Positions 9,542-18,956 are shown, counted from the first letter of the stretch. The stretch: 64,000 nucleotides of DNA from DASRQK01 sp964401685 (GCA_964401685.1 CAYNZH010000008.1:7346-71345); one strand, 5' to 3'. Notes: a model not told the origin generated them from the sequence alone. A program made the numbers and translations.

Positions 9542-10594
9542 ATGCGTATAGACTCGACGGTCCGGTCCTTTAATCAGTTTTTGCTACTGCTGGTCCTGGT
9601 GTTTGTGATCATGTACTATGCGAAAGGCTTCCTCGTACCCGTAGCCATCGCTGGCATGTTTGCCATGATGCTCGAACCGATCTGCCGCTATTTGGAAGGC
9701 AGGGGGATCATGCGCGGCATCGCTGCAGCCATCAGTGTGTTATTCACGCTTGTTATCATGACAGGGGTGCTGTACATTCTGCTTAACCAGGTCATCAAGC
9801 TCTCAAATGATGCCGGCGTGATCGGTGAGAAGCTGAATCTACTGTTGGACACGGTCTACAGTTTTATTCTGGAGCATTTTCAGTACCCCATTGATAAGCA
9901 AAAGGCATACATTCAGGAGCAAATCCAGGATTGGACGGGATCGGCAGGGCGCTTTGTCGGCGGTCTCTTTATGTCGTTGATCAATATGCTTGTCAATCTG
10001 CTTATTATCGTTACCTACACGCTGCTAATGCTCATTTACCGCACTCGGATCAAGCGCTTCGTCTTAATGCTCGTAAACCGCTATGGTGGGCGGGAAAACC
10101 TGCAGGGTGCGCGCGAAGTAGTTGAGAAAATCACGGGTGTTGCCAGTTCTTATATCTCAGGGGTTTTTCTGGTTGTGCTCATTCTGTCTATTGTATACAC
10201 CATAGGTTTATCCATCATAGGCATTGAAAATGCACTGTTCTTTGGGCTGCTCGCGGCCCTTATCAACGTCATACCGTACATAGGGTCAGTGGGCGGCGCG
10301 ATCATTGTCGTGGCCTATACCCTTATTACGCACGATACGCTCACTACGCCTATTGCAGCTGCGATCTTCTTTACTGTTGTGCAGCAAATTGACAGCTACT
10401 TTCTGACGCCCAAGATCACCGGCGGAATGGTTCAGCTCAGTCCGCTTTTTACGATAATGGCTCTATTATTAGGCGCGATGGTCTGGGGCGTGGCCGGGAT
10501 GCTCCTGTTTATCCCCTTTATGGGCGTGTTGAAAGTGATCTTTGATCATGTTGAAGTGCTCAAACCTTTCGGCTATCTCATTGGGGACAAGTAG
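9542..10594 (+). CDS. AI-2E family transporter (TqsA/PerM-like permease)
   Basis: A 350-residue membrane protein of the AI-2E/UPF0118 family. Two hydrophobic helices lie in the first 75 residues, an amphipathic loop with EHFQYPIDKQKAYIQEQIQ follows, and the C-terminal half holds the remaining helices, with the family pattern GLLAALINVIPYIGSVGG and QQIDSYFLTPKITGG. Members export small molecules or ions; substrates are mostly unproven and none is implied here. It begins 9 bases after fbaA and converges with the ABC exporter gene. Confidence 0.88.
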   Translation: MRIDSTVRSFNQFLLLLVLVFVIMYYAKGFLVPVAIAGMFAMMLEPICRYLEGRGIMRGIAAAISVLFTLVIMTGVLYILLNQVIKLSNDAGVIGEKLNLLLDTVYSFILEHFQYPIDKQKAYIQEQIQDWTGSAGRFVGGLFMSLINMLVNLLIIVTYTLLMLIYRTRIKRFVLMLVNRYGGRENLQGAREVVEKITGVASSYISGVFLVVLILSIVYTIGLSIIGIENALFFGLLAALINVIPYIGSVGGAIIVVAYTLITHDTLTTPIAAAIFFTVVQQIDSYFLTPKITGGMVQLSPLFTIMALLLGAMVWGVAGMLLFIPFMGVLKVIFDHVEVLKPFGYLIGDK

Positions 10595-10623
10595 GCGGAC
10601 AAGCCCCGGACCGAGGAAAGCGT

Positions 10624-12423
10624 CTAGAGTGCTTCCTTTTCTTGCTCTTCCTCTTCGAGAAGTTGTTTCTCGTACAGGTCAAAGTATGCGCCACCACGTT
10701 TTAGAAGCTGCTCATGGGTGCCTTCCTCTATGATTTTTCCATGGTCGAGCAATAGAATATGGTCGGCATTTTTGATTGTGGAAATTCTGTGTGCAATGAA
10801 AATACAGCTTTTATCTTTCATACTTTCGCGCAAATTTCTCAATATTGTTTCTTCCGTGCTGGTATCTACGGCCGAAAGACAATCATCCAGAATGAGGATA
10901 TTAGGATTTTTTACCAATGCCCTGGCTATGGATAGCCGCTGTTTCTGACCTCCGGAAAGGGTGATTCCGCGCTCTCCTATAGTAGTTTCGAATCCTTCCT
11001 CAAAGCCGATAATATTATCGTAGACCGCGGCTTTTTTTGCTGCCTGTTCTACTTCCTGCATCGTAAAATCGTCCAGTCCAAATGCAATATTTCTGGCAAT
11101 AGTATCCGAAAATAAAAACACATCCTGAGGCACAAATCCTACCTGGGATCTGTAGGATTGCAGATCGAAAGTCCTTATGTCCTTCCCATCCACAAAGATC
11201 TGCCCTTCATCTGCATCATACATGCGCATCACCAGCTGAGCAATCGTTGATTTGCCCGACCCCGTCCGACCTATAAACGCCACTATTTTGCCCGGTTTTA
11301 CCTCAAAACTGACGTCCTTAAGCGCTTGAATGCCTGTATCCGGGTAAATGAAGTTCACATTTTGAAACGCGATATGTCCTTTGATTTCCCGGGCATCCTG
11401 TTTTCCAGATAGGATGGAGGGCTGAATCTGCAGAAATTCATTGATACGCTTTTGTGATGCCGCAGCCCGTTGTATGAGAGAGGTGACCCAAGCAAGTGAC
11501 ATGGCTGGAAAAGTCAGCTGATTAACATAAACGATGAATTCCGCAATATTACCTGCAGTGATACTTCCCTTTGCCACTTCCAACCCGCCCACATAAACGG
11601 TAATAATCGTACTCAGTCCGATCAACAAAAGTATAAGTGGAAAGAACACAGCTTCCACCCGGACCAAGCTGAGCGTCTTGTCTTTATATTGATTGCTTTC
11701 TTTCTTGAAGCCTTTCATCCTGTCATCTTCCCGATTGTAGGTCTTGATGACCCGTATACCCGAAAAAGCTTCCTGCACAAAAGAAGAAAGGTGGGACAGC
11801 TGACGTTGAATTTGTTCACTCTTCCGGTTGATGATCCGATTGACATACATCAGTAGGGCGAGCAAAAACGGAATGGGTACCAAGGCATACATGGTCAGCA
11901 CAGGATTTACACTGAGCATTGCGCTAACAACCATGATGGTCAGAACCACCATGTTGATCGAGTACATCACCGCGGGTCCCAGATAGGAGCGGACTCTGTT
12001 GACATCCTCTGTGATGCGATTCATCAGGTCACCCGTGTTGTTTCTCTTGTAAAAAGCCCGGTCAAGCACCTGATATTGGGTGTAAATTTCGTTTTTCAGG
12101 TCGTATTCAATTCTCCTGGAAGTCAAAATGATCGTTTGCCTCATCAAAAACAAAAAAAGCCCGCGGATCAATGCGAGCACGAGTACCAGAATTCCAAAAA
12201 AAAGTAAGCTGCTCGCAAAGAGACTGTAAATGACTTCTTGCCTATCGAAACCAGCAAATTGCCTGTAAATATCAATGTTTTCTGTAACCAGATCAAAGGC
12301 CACCCGAATCACCTGTGCAGGGAGTACCCCGAAATAGTTTGACACCACGACAAAAAGAACCCCCGGTATCAGGTGCCATCTGTATTTGTAAAAATATTTA
12401 TTAAGGTGCCAGAGGTGTTTCAT
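10624..12423 (-). CDS. ABC transporter, fused permease and ATPase (exporter type)
   Basis: A 599-residue half-transporter: a six-helix type 1 exporter domain (about 1-320), then a nucleotide-binding domain with Walker A GRTGSGKST, Q-loop GFVPQDVFLFSD, signature LSGGQKQR, Walker B NILILDD and H-loop IAHR. It probably dimerises and exports a lipid, drug or peptide; MsbA-like function is possible but not shown. The Met at 12423 (MKHLWHLNKYF) is chosen over 12435, because a TAnnTTTG element ends 9 bases upstream of it. Confidence 0.93.
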   Translation of the reverse strand: MKHLWHLNKYFYKYRWHLIPGVLFVVVSNYFGVLPAQVIRVAFDLVTENIDIYRQFAGFDRQEVIYSLFASSLLFFGILVLVLALIRGLFLFLMRQTIILTSRRIEYDLKNEIYTQYQVLDRAFYKRNNTGDLMNRITEDVNRVRSYLGPAVMYSINMVVLTIMVVSAMLSVNPVLTMYALVPIPFLLALLMYVNRIINRKSEQIQRQLSHLSSFVQEAFSGIRVIKTYNREDDRMKGFKKESNQYKDKTLSLVRVEAVFFPLILLLIGLSTIITVYVGGLEVAKGSITAGNIAEFIVYVNQLTFPAMSLAWVTSLIQRAAASQKRINEFLQIQPSILSGKQDAREIKGHIAFQNVNFIYPDTGIQALKDVSFEVKPGKIVAFIGRTGSGKSTIAQLVMRMYDADEGQIFVDGKDIRTFDLQSYRSQVGFVPQDVFLFSDTIARNIAFGLDDFTMQEVEQAAKKAAVYDNIIGFEEGFETTIGERGITLSGGQKQRLSIARALVKNPNILILDDCLSAVDTSTEETILRNLRESMKDKSCIFIAHRISTIKNADHILLLDHGKIIEEGTHEQLLKRGGAYFDLYEKQLLEEEEQEKEAL

Positions 12424-12432
12424 CTTCAAGGG

Positions 12433-12440
12433 CAAAAATA
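12433..12440 (-). promoter_or_regulatory. Bacteroidota -7 element for the ABC exporter
   Basis: TATTTTTG on the minus strand, 9 bases from the ATG at 12423, predicting a leader of only a few bases. Confidence 0.45.
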
Positions 12441-12464
12441 CGAAATAATAACCATTAATTTTTA

Positions 12465-12472
12465 TATCTTTG
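12465..12472 (+). promoter_or_regulatory. Bacteroidota -7 element for nusB
   Basis: TATCTTTG, placed 26 bases before the nusB ATG. It lies only 24 bases from the opposing element of the ABC exporter, so the two genes share a divergent control region. A -33 TTTG is not clear. Confidence 0.45.
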
Positions 12473-12498
12473 CGGTGAAATAAAACGTTCTTTAATAT

Positions 12499-13446
12499 AT
12501 GCTAAATCGGAGACATTTAAGAGTCAGGGTATTACAAACAGTTTATGCCTACCAAGTTTCAGATGAGAAGGAAGTGTCCAAGTATGAGAAACATTTGTTG
12601 AAAAGTATTGACGAGGTTTATCAATTGTACATCTGGACGTTGAACCTGATCGAAGAAGTCACCGCACAGGCCATTCGGGATGCCGATGAACGGGCAAACA
12701 AATTTCTACCCACAGCGGAGGATTTGAATGTCGATACCAAGTTGGAGTCCAATACCTTTGTTCTCGCTTTGCAGCAAAATCCTGCCTACATTTCCGCGAT
12801 GAAAAAATACAAGGTTTCCTGGTCCTTCGATCCGGAAATCGCCAGAGACCTGTTTCATCAACTGAAGGCGACCACTGAATATACCGCGTACTTGCAACAA
12901 ACGGACCGATCCATCGCTGCGGAAAAGGACATAATCAGATTCTTGTTCAGGAAGCTGATTTTGAATTCGCCTTTGGTGGACCAGGCCTTTGAGACGCGTT
13001 TTATCAATTGGACCATTGATAAAGATGTGCTTCAGGCGATGATTTCCAAAACTCTTAAAAACTTTTCAAGTGAAATTCCCGCGCAGAACCAACTTGCTTC
13101 GCTTACCCACAACTGGGAGGAAGACAAGGAGTTTGCCTTAGATCTACTTCGCCATGTGATTCGTTTTGAAAGTGATTATTATCAGATGATCAATGAAAAA
13201 ACAAAAAATTGGGAGACCGAACGTATAGCAATGATGGATGTGCTTTTGATGCGGATGGCGATTTGCGAGTTACTGAATTTTCCGTCTATTCCGGTTAAAG
13301 TCACGATGAACGAATATATAGATATGGCCAAAGGATTTAGTACGATGAAGAGTAGCACCTTTATCAACGGAATTTTGGACAAAATTCTTCATGATTTGCA
13401 AAACGGAAATAGAATCCATAAAAATCAAAGAGGACTAAAAGATTAA
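12499..13446 (+). CDS. nusB: Transcription antitermination factor NusB (long form)
   Basis: NusB binds boxA RNA with NusE/S10 and supports rRNA antitermination. The protein has 315 residues, about twice the E. coli size. The N-terminus MLNRRHLRVRVLQTVYAYQ and the C-terminal third (DVLLMRMAICELLNFPSIPVKVTMNEYIDMAKGF, FINGILDKI) are canonical NusB; a helical insertion fills the middle, as is usual in Bacteroidota. It starts a plus-strand run with the DUF1573 lipoprotein 2 bases downstream and yajC after that. Confidence 0.92.
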   Translation: MLNRRHLRVRVLQTVYAYQVSDEKEVSKYEKHLLKSIDEVYQLYIWTLNLIEEVTAQAIRDADERANKFLPTAEDLNVDTKLESNTFVLALQQNPAYISAMKKYKVSWSFDPEIARDLFHQLKATTEYTAYLQQTDRSIAAEKDIIRFLFRKLILNSPLVDQAFETRFINWTIDKDVLQAMISKTLKNFSSEIPAQNQLASLTHNWEEDKEFALDLLRHVIRFESDYYQMINEKTKNWETERIAMMDVLLMRMAICELLNFPSIPVKVTMNEYIDMAKGFSTMKSSTFINGILDKILHDLQNGNRIHKNQRGLKD

Positions 13447-13448
13447 AT

Positions 13449-13898
13449 ATGATGAAAGTTGTTTTGGGTATTTTTTTGTTAGCAGCACTATGGAGCTGCG
13501 GTTCTACAGAGGAGCGGCAGGACCAATTTGTTCAGAGCGATGTCGCGGAAGCTGCGTCGGAGTCAAACCATGTTGGTGCAGACGCTGTGTTTTCGGCGAC
13601 TGAAGACTCCTACGATTTCGGAGTGATTACAGAGGGAGAAAAAGCATCTCACGTATTTGAGTTCAGCAATAATGGCACGGAACCTTTGATTATAAATGAG
13701 GTTTCCGCTTCTTGCGGGTGTACTACGCCGTCGTTTTCGCGTACCCCAATTGCTCCTGGACAAAAGGGTTCTATTGAGGTTGTCTACGACTCCGCGGGCC
13801 AGGCTCCCGGGAAGCAGCACAAGGTCATTGTCGTTTCTACCAATGCACGCGAAAAAATTCAGACGCTGCACCTTCGGGGTGAAGTTATTCCTAAGTAA
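13449..13898 (+). CDS. DUF1573 lipoprotein
   Basis: A 149-residue predicted lipoprotein: MMKVVLGIFLLAALWSCGST gives a lipobox at LWSC. Residues ~50-145 form the Ig-like DUF1573 domain (YDFGVITEGEKASHVFEFSN, ASCGCTTPSFSRTPIAPGQKG) with the conserved CGC motif. DUF1573 proteins are common in Bacteroidota and often lie between nusB and yajC; the molecular role is unknown. The start could be either Met of the tandem pair. It lies 2 bases from nusB, so it is in the same operon. Confidence 0.85.
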   Translation: MMKVVLGIFLLAALWSCGSTEERQDQFVQSDVAEAASESNHVGADAVFSATEDSYDFGVITEGEKASHVFEFSNNGTEPLIINEVSASCGCTTPSFSRTPIAPGQKGSIEVVYDSAGQAPGKQHKVIVVSTNAREKIQTLHLRGEVIPK

Positions 13899-13932
13899 AT
13901 TTGTTTATACCAATTTTTTTAATTAATTTTAT

Positions 13933-14241
13933 ATGATAACAAGCATTTTATTGCAAGCAAACGGTGGGGGGATGCTCGGTTTCCTTCCGATGATTTTGAT
14001 TATTGTGGTTTTTTACTTCTTTTTGATTCGTCCGCAGATGAAAAAAGCAAAGGATCACAAGAAATATATAGAAGCCCTGAAAGTAAACGACAAAGTCGTC
14101 ACTACAGCTGGAATTCACGGAAGAATCGTCGAGATCGCCGACACCACCTTCTTGATTGACGTCGGTAGCGGCGTAAAGATGCGTTTTGACAGGACTGCAG
14201 TATCCTTGGACGCAAGCAAATCTCAAGAAACAAAAGCCTGA
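13933..14241 (+). CDS. yajC: Preprotein translocase accessory subunit YajC
   Basis: A 102-residue single-pass membrane protein that associates with SecDF in the Sec translocon. One transmembrane helix (MLGFLPMILIIVVFYFFLIR, residues 14-33) is followed by the signature PQMKKAKDHKKYIEALK and DKVVTTAGIHGRIVEI. It is the third gene of the nusB run and is followed by an intrinsic terminator. Confidence 0.95.
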   Translation: MITSILLQANGGGMLGFLPMILIIVVFYFFLIRPQMKKAKDHKKYIEALKVNDKVVTTAGIHGRIVEIADTTFLIDVGSGVKMRFDRTAVSLDASKSQETKA

Positions 14242-14259
14242 TCCAGGTTTCAGATGTTT

Positions 14260-14300
14260 AAAAACGCCTGGTTCCTGTTTTTTGGGTGCCGGGCGTTTTT
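14260..14300 (+). terminator. Intrinsic terminator after yajC
   Basis: The stem AAAACGCCTGG (14261-14271) pairs with CCGGGCGTTTT (14289-14299) with one mismatch, and a T-tract follows. It should separate the nusB-yajC transcript from the ybbR-like gene. Confidence 0.75.
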
Positions 14301-14313
14301 AGTTTTTTAGGCA

Positions 14314-15252
14314 ATGGCTTTAGACAATTCTCAGCGACGCAAATTGAGCATTTTTGTAAAATGCTTGATCTTCTCGGTTATTGCGTGGATGCTTTTCGCA
14401 ATATCTAATCTGTATGTCTATACCAAGCCGGTCGGCCTTATTTATACTAATGTTCCTGAAAGTCGTGCTTTCAGGCCACTACAGCCCGATAGTGCCCTTC
14501 TGAGAATAGAAGCTTCCGGCTGGCAGCTTCTCTTTTCCTCTATTTTACGGGAAGAAAAAACGGTGGACGTGGATCTCAGCGGTCTCATCGAACGGGAGTG
14601 GATCGTGTTCTCAAACCAGATCGGTTATATCAACCGTCAGTTTCCATCCAACCAGCGTGTTGTTTCCCTTTCGCCGGATACCTTGTTCTTTGATTTTTCC
14701 ACCCAGACCGAAAAGAAAGTTCCCGTCGTCGTGCGCCACGATCTTCAGTTTGATCGCCAGTTTGGTCTGATAGACAGGCCCCAACTTTCTTCGGAATATG
14801 TTACAGTCAGGGGAGCGTCTGAGGAAATTGCTGCCATTGACTATGTTGCAACCGATACGCTTCGGGCAAAAGGCATTGACGGAAGTGTGCGCCATACCCT
14901 GGGTCTGGACGTACGCAACTATGATAATGTCAAAGTCTTGCCCGCTCATATAGATGTACTTTTTCCTGTTGGTGAACTCACTGAGAAAATCCTTCAAATC
15001 CCTATTTCCGTAGTGAACGATGATGTGGTAAGATCCGTTAAAGTCCTTCCAAGTAAAGTGAGTCTGACAGTTCTGGTATCTTTACGGGATTACACCTCCC
15101 TGAGTAGTAGTGACTTTGAAGCTGTGGTGGATTTGAAATCATGGACCGACTGGCAGGTGGAGTCTCTACCCGTAACTATTACACGCAAACCTGAATTTTG
15201 CCAAATCGTTCGCATGGAACCTCAAAACGTAGATTTTTTTGTCAACAACTAA
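14314..15252 (+). CDS. YbbR-like domain protein (CdaR-like)
   Basis: A 312-residue membrane-anchored protein with one N-terminal transmembrane helix (ORF residues ~14-36), then YbbR-type beta-rich repeats: KKVPVVVRHDLQFDRQFG, SEYVTVRGASEEIAAIDYVA and QIPISVVNDDVVRSVKVLPS. In Firmicutes YbbR/CdaR regulates the CdaA diadenylate cyclase; no cyclase gene is in this window. Its stop codon is immediately followed by the coaE ATG, so the two are probably co-translated. Confidence 0.75.
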   Translation: MALDNSQRRKLSIFVKCLIFSVIAWMLFAISNLYVYTKPVGLIYTNVPESRAFRPLQPDSALLRIEASGWQLLFSSILREEKTVDVDLSGLIEREWIVFSNQIGYINRQFPSNQRVVSLSPDTLFFDFSTQTEKKVPVVVRHDLQFDRQFGLIDRPQLSSEYVTVRGASEEIAAIDYVATDTLRAKGIDGSVRHTLGLDVRNYDNVKVLPAHIDVLFPVGELTEKILQIPISVVNDDVVRSVKVLPSKVSLTVLVSLRDYTSLSSSDFEAVVDLKSWTDWQVESLPVTITRKPEFCQIVRMEPQNVDFFVNN

Positions 15253-15870
15253 ATGGAGAATGCACGTCATATGCTAAGAATTGGAATTACCGGAGGCATT
15301 GGAAGTGGTAAATCGACCGTTTGTCGTGTTTTCAACAGCCTAGGTATCCCCACTTTTGATGCCGACGCCGTAGGAAAGTCCATAATGACTACCAATTCTC
15401 ACCTCATGATGCGGATTAAAGAAGTTTTTGGCCCCGAATCTTATGACGAAAACGGTCAGCTGAACAGGGCTTTTCTTGCGGCACAGGTGTTCAACGACGA
15501 CACTGCGCTTCAGCAGTTAAACGCGCTTGTTCATCCAGTAGTGATCGCAGCGGGCAATAGCTGGTTCGAACGCCAGCATAACGTTCCTTATGCGTTAAAA
15601 GAAGCGGCTCTCTTGTTCGAAAGCGGATCCTATAAAGCCCACGATTACAACATCCTCGTCTACGCCTCAGAAGAAGTGCGCATTCAAAGAGTCATGGCGC
15701 GGGACCGGGTCGGCGCAGAGCAAGTAAGGCAACGTATTGCAAAGCAAATGCCCGAACAGGAAAAAAAGTCGCTCGCCGATTTTCTCATCGACAACGACGG
15801 AACCCAGCCCCTTATTCCCCAGGTCATGAAGTTGCATGAACATTTTATAGGTCTTTCTAAACATGCCTGA
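15253..15870 (+). CDS. coaE: Dephospho-CoA kinase
   Basis: Last step of coenzyme A synthesis, phosphorylating dephospho-CoA at the 3' hydroxyl. It has 205 residues with P-loop GITGGIGSGKST, FDADAVGKSIM (substrate-binding Asp), HPVV and the lid segment MARDRVGAEQVRQRIAKQM. An internal Met at 15271 (MLRIGITGG) gives a shorter and equally usual start; I kept the one abutting the previous stop. It overlaps the exonuclease gene by 8 bases. Confidence 0.94.
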   Translation: MENARHMLRIGITGGIGSGKSTVCRVFNSLGIPTFDADAVGKSIMTTNSHLMMRIKEVFGPESYDENGQLNRAFLAAQVFNDDTALQQLNALVHPVVIAAGNSWFERQHNVPYALKEAALLFESGSYKAHDYNILVYASEEVRIQRVMARDRVGAEQVRQRIAKQMPEQEKKSLADFLIDNDGTQPLIPQVMKLHEHFIGLSKHA

Positions 15871-16810
15871 GATTCTGAATGATTTCCTGGTGCGACAAAA
15901 CAGCGGGTTTTATTGCCGATACGGCGACTTTTACATAGATCCCTTACTTCCCGTCCCACGCGCTGTGATATCACACGGCCATGGGGACCATGCCACCCCT
16001 GGGCACAGCGTAAACTTCTGTACCGCACCTACGGAAGCCATTATGAGCTACCGATATTCCAAAGTGCACTTGCATCAATTTTCCGTCCACGCTTATGATC
16101 AACCGTTCGAGATCGGCGGCGTACGACTAAGATTCATTCCCGCAGGCCATATGCTCGGATCCGCACAAATTCTGATGGAATTTCAGGGAGTTCGCTATCT
16201 GTATTCAGGAGACATCAAATTGCAAGAAGATGCTACCTGCGAACCGCTCCACTTTGTCAAGGCCGATGTTCTGATCACAGAGAGCACATTCGCCGATCCC
16301 CAAGTCATCCATCCCGACCCAGTCGGTGAAATCCAAAAGCTCAATAGCGTCCAGCAAAATATCATGCTCGGGACTTATTCCCTTGGTAAAGCCCAAAGAC
16401 TGACCCGGCTAATCACGCAGTACTGCCCCAGCAAAGACCTTCTGATCCATCGCGGAATCCTGCCCTTTCATCACCTCTACAAAAGTTTTGGTTTTGATCC
16501 CGGCAGCTTCGCGCCTTACAACCGCAAGGATATGAAAGCCGTGCCGCCCAACAAGATATACTTGGTCCCGCCTATGACCTTTAGATCATACCTAAGGGCA
16601 AAAAACGTGGTGCGTGCCTTTGCTTCAGGGTGGAAGCACCTACAGCAAAATAATGCCCTTTCCGTTTTGATCTCCGACCACGTTGATTGGCCGGATCTCA
16701 TGAGGTATATAGATAGCGTCTCACCTAAAGAGCTATGGACCGTACACGGAGAAGGAAAGCATCTGAAGCAGTATTTCCAAGGACATATTCCAGTCAAAAC
16801 CATCGACTGA
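15863..16810 (+). CDS. Metallo-beta-lactamase-fold exonuclease/RNA-processing-like protein
   Basis: A 315-residue MBL-fold hydrolase of the CPSF/YSH1/LigD-associated exonuclease type. Metal motif ISHGHGDHATPGH lies at residues ~36-48; later motifs are IPAGHMLGSAQILME, YSGDIKLQED and ISDHVDWPDL. Bacterial members usually go with a DNA ligase and Lhr helicase; neither is seen here, so the role is open (DNA repair or RNA processing). It overlaps coaE by 8 bases and ends directly against the stop of the convergent phospholipase/nuclease gene. Confidence 0.82.
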   Translation: MPEILNDFLVRQNSGFYCRYGDFYIDPLLPVPRAVISHGHGDHATPGHSVNFCTAPTEAIMSYRYSKVHLHQFSVHAYDQPFEIGGVRLRFIPAGHMLGSAQILMEFQGVRYLYSGDIKLQEDATCEPLHFVKADVLITESTFADPQVIHPDPVGEIQKLNSVQQNIMLGTYSLGKAQRLTRLITQYCPSKDLLIHRGILPFHHLYKSFGFDPGSFAPYNRKDMKAVPPNKIYLVPPMTFRSYLRAKNVVRAFASGWKHLQQNNALSVLISDHVDWPDLMRYIDSVSPKELWTVHGEGKHLKQYFQGHIPVKTID

Positions 16811-17776
16811 TTACTCGTGCCATTCCTCCCTTCCCAGAATTCGCTTTCCATCGGCGGATACCTTTATTGTGTCCAAGAGCGCTGCATCATCAATGAGGCT
16901 GATTAGATCTGGCTGTCCCGCATCTACCCAGGCGGAGAACCAAAAGCTTGCCACTTGCCGAATTGATTCCCGCATCCTACGTTCCACCATGCCCCTCAGG
17001 CCGTCATGGTAAGCGACAGTGTAAGCTTCAGAATAGTTGCGATTGGCGACAAGATTCCTTTCGACGAAGGCATACTTTCGGTCCAATCTAAAAGACTGAT
17101 CGAGCTCTTTTTCAACGGTGAGCACAGAATCGACCAGGCGGTGACTTTCCTGAATAATGTGCCATGCCGCATCCAGCGGGGATCCTATATACTTGGCGCG
17201 GCCCACAAAAAAATCATAGTCCCGGGCGAACCTTTCGGGTAGGCGGCTTTCCCAAAAAGCATGAATCCCCCGTTGATTGGTCATATGTCCGTTGTAGTTT
17301 TGTGTCGTATGCAAGGGGACGTGGGCATCGGCGACATAGTGTCCCAAGTCAGCGGAATGTCTCAGAATCCCACGGAGATCCTTATTTGCAAAGGAAAACG
17401 TGAGCTGTCTGTAACTTCGCTCAATTTGCCAGGGAATGATCCCCGTCGCTAGAAGTCTCCTTTCAGAAAACTTTTCTGTCGCGGCCTTCCAGGGTAAAGG
17501 AGCAGAGAGCGCCCCGTCCTCACCCTCATACAATGCGTCCAAATCAATATAGTGACGGGGCGACTCTGCTGTATCCACATAACATCGCTTATCTGCAGCC
17601 ACAGCGTTTTCGACAATGTACTCCATATGTTGCCGGTAAAACTGGCTGAGATTTACAGGCAAAGAGAATATGGCTTGGCGATTGATTTGTTTATGGGCAA
17701 AAAAACCCCAAGACGAGCACATCAAAACAACAATAACCAAGACAAATCCCCTTAAAATACTATTTCTATTCGCCAT
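16811..17776 (-). CDS. Secreted zinc-dependent phospholipase C / S1-P1 nuclease-like protein
   Basis: A 321-residue exported hydrolase with the all-helical trinuclear zinc fold. After a signal peptide (LRGFVLVIVVLMCSS) the mature chain would start at WGFFAHKQINRQ, where the N-terminal Trp and His bind zinc. Other ligand motifs are PRHYIDLD, HSADLGHYVADAHVPLH and NQRGIHAFWESRL. Phospholipase C and nuclease share this fold, so the substrate is unresolved. The Met at 17776 (MANRNSIL) is preferred because a TATATTTG promoter element at 17801-17808 overlaps the longer start at 17803. Confidence 0.8.
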   Translation of the reverse strand: MANRNSILRGFVLVIVVLMCSSWGFFAHKQINRQAIFSLPVNLSQFYRQHMEYIVENAVAADKRCYVDTAESPRHYIDLDALYEGEDGALSAPLPWKAATEKFSERRLLATGIIPWQIERSYRQLTFSFANKDLRGILRHSADLGHYVADAHVPLHTTQNYNGHMTNQRGIHAFWESRLPERFARDYDFFVGRAKYIGSPLDAAWHIIQESHRLVDSVLTVEKELDQSFRLDRKYAFVERNLVANRNYSEAYTVAYHDGLRGMVERRMRESIRQVASFWFSAWVDAGQPDLISLIDDAALLDTIKVSADGKRILGREEWHE

Positions 17777-17800
17777 ACTCAATTTACCCTTCCTGCTGTG

Positions 17801-17808
17801 CAAATATA
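17801..17808 (-). promoter_or_regulatory. Bacteroidota -7 element for the phospholipase/nuclease gene
   Basis: TATATTTG on the minus strand, predicting a start near 17794-17797 and a leader of about 20 bases. Confidence 0.5.
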
Positions 17809-17877
17809 AGTATATAATAAGATTATTTTATTCTTTTAAATTAAAAATTTACTAACAAGTTTTTAACAATTATTTCT

Positions 17878-17885
17878 TAGCTTTG
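17878..17885 (+). promoter_or_regulatory. Bacteroidota -7 element for the glycosyltransferase gene
   Basis: TAGCTTTG, 13 bases before the ATG, predicting a leader of about 7-10 bases. The flanking sequence is very AT-rich. Confidence 0.45.
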
Positions 17886-17898
17886 CATAGAACGAGCG

Positions 17899-18888
17899 AT
17901 GAAGGTATTGTATGCCATACAAGGAACAGGGAACGGACACCTAAGCAGGGCATTCGATATAGCGCCTTGCCTGCAAAAGCGGGCCGAGGTAGATATATTG
18001 GTGAGTGGGACCCAGGCAGACTTAAAACTGCCCTTCGAGGTGAAGTATCGTCTGACTGGTCTAAGCTTTGTTTTTGGAAAGGCCGGTGGAGTAGACCTAT
18101 GGGCAACCTTTATGAAAGCGCGCATTAGACGCTTAATTTCGGAAATCAACGCGCTTCCCGTAGAGAATTACGATTTAGTCATCTCAGATTTTGAGCCGGT
18201 TTCAGCCTGGGCTTGTAATCTCCGGGATAAACTATGTATTGGATTGAGCCACCAAGTCGGGGCTTTGGATCCCATGGCACCCAAAGCACAGGAAGTCGAT
18301 CTTATGGGTCGGTTCATCATGAAAAATTACGCGCCCACACCCATTGGGTATGGCTTTCATTTTAGGGCCTATTCTCCGCAAACTTATACACCACTCATCC
18401 GCCAGCAGATTCGCCAACTAAAACCTTCAGACCGTGGGCATTATACGGTTTATCTGCCAGCGTACGACGATCAGCGATTATTGGAAAATCTGAGCCAGTT
18501 TCCGGACACCGTCTGGCACGTGTTTTCCAAGCACAACAAAACCCCGGTCAGCTATGGCAACGTCACGGTGCGGCCTATTGAGAGCGAGCCCTTTGTTGAG
18601 AGTCTTGCGCACTCGCGGGGAGTACTTTGTGGTGCGGGATTTGAAACTCCAGCTGAAGCCCTGTTTCTAGGAAAAAAGCTGATGGTCATTCCGATGAAAA
18701 ACCAATACGAACAGCATTTGAACGCAGTTGCGCTCACCGAATTAGGCATCCCAATACTCCCTTCATTGAACGAAAAGCATTACGGGTTGTTGAGAAATTG
18801 GCTTGATGAACCCCAATATATTGCGGTGAACTATCCTGATCAGACTCAATCGATTGTGGACGAAATTTTAAATCGCTATGGTGCATGA
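17899..18888 (+). CDS. Glycosyltransferase family protein (GT-B, MurG/MGT-like)
   Basis: A 329-residue GT-B fold protein. The N-terminus MKVLYAIQGTGNGHLSRAFD carries the GNGH nucleotide-sugar loop typical of the MurG/UGT-like group. The C-terminal half has SRGVLCGAGFETPAEALFLGKKLMV, the acceptor/donor-binding motif of this superfamily, and a conserved NQYEQHLNA. The substrate is unknown; cell-envelope glycolipid or polysaccharide synthesis is a guess. It stands alone behind its own promoter, with DedA 68 bases downstream. Confidence 0.75.
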   Translation: MKVLYAIQGTGNGHLSRAFDIAPCLQKRAEVDILVSGTQADLKLPFEVKYRLTGLSFVFGKAGGVDLWATFMKARIRRLISEINALPVENYDLVISDFEPVSAWACNLRDKLCIGLSHQVGALDPMAPKAQEVDLMGRFIMKNYAPTPIGYGFHFRAYSPQTYTPLIRQQIRQLKPSDRGHYTVYLPAYDDQRLLENLSQFPDTVWHVFSKHNKTPVSYGNVTVRPIESEPFVESLAHSRGVLCGAGFETPAEALFLGKKLMVIPMKNQYEQHLNAVALTELGIPILPSLNEKHYGLLRNWLDEPQYIAVNYPDQTQSIVDEILNRYGA

Positions 18889-18956
18889 AGTTGTGAAACC
18901 AGCCGAATTTCTGGCATAGTTTTTACAGGTGATTATATCATGCTCAACTAGATACA

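Noticed and set aside
16811..17803. Reading the 330-codon frame as phospholipase C alone
   Set aside because: S1/P1 nuclease and phospholipase C share the fold and ligands; the sequence does not separate them.
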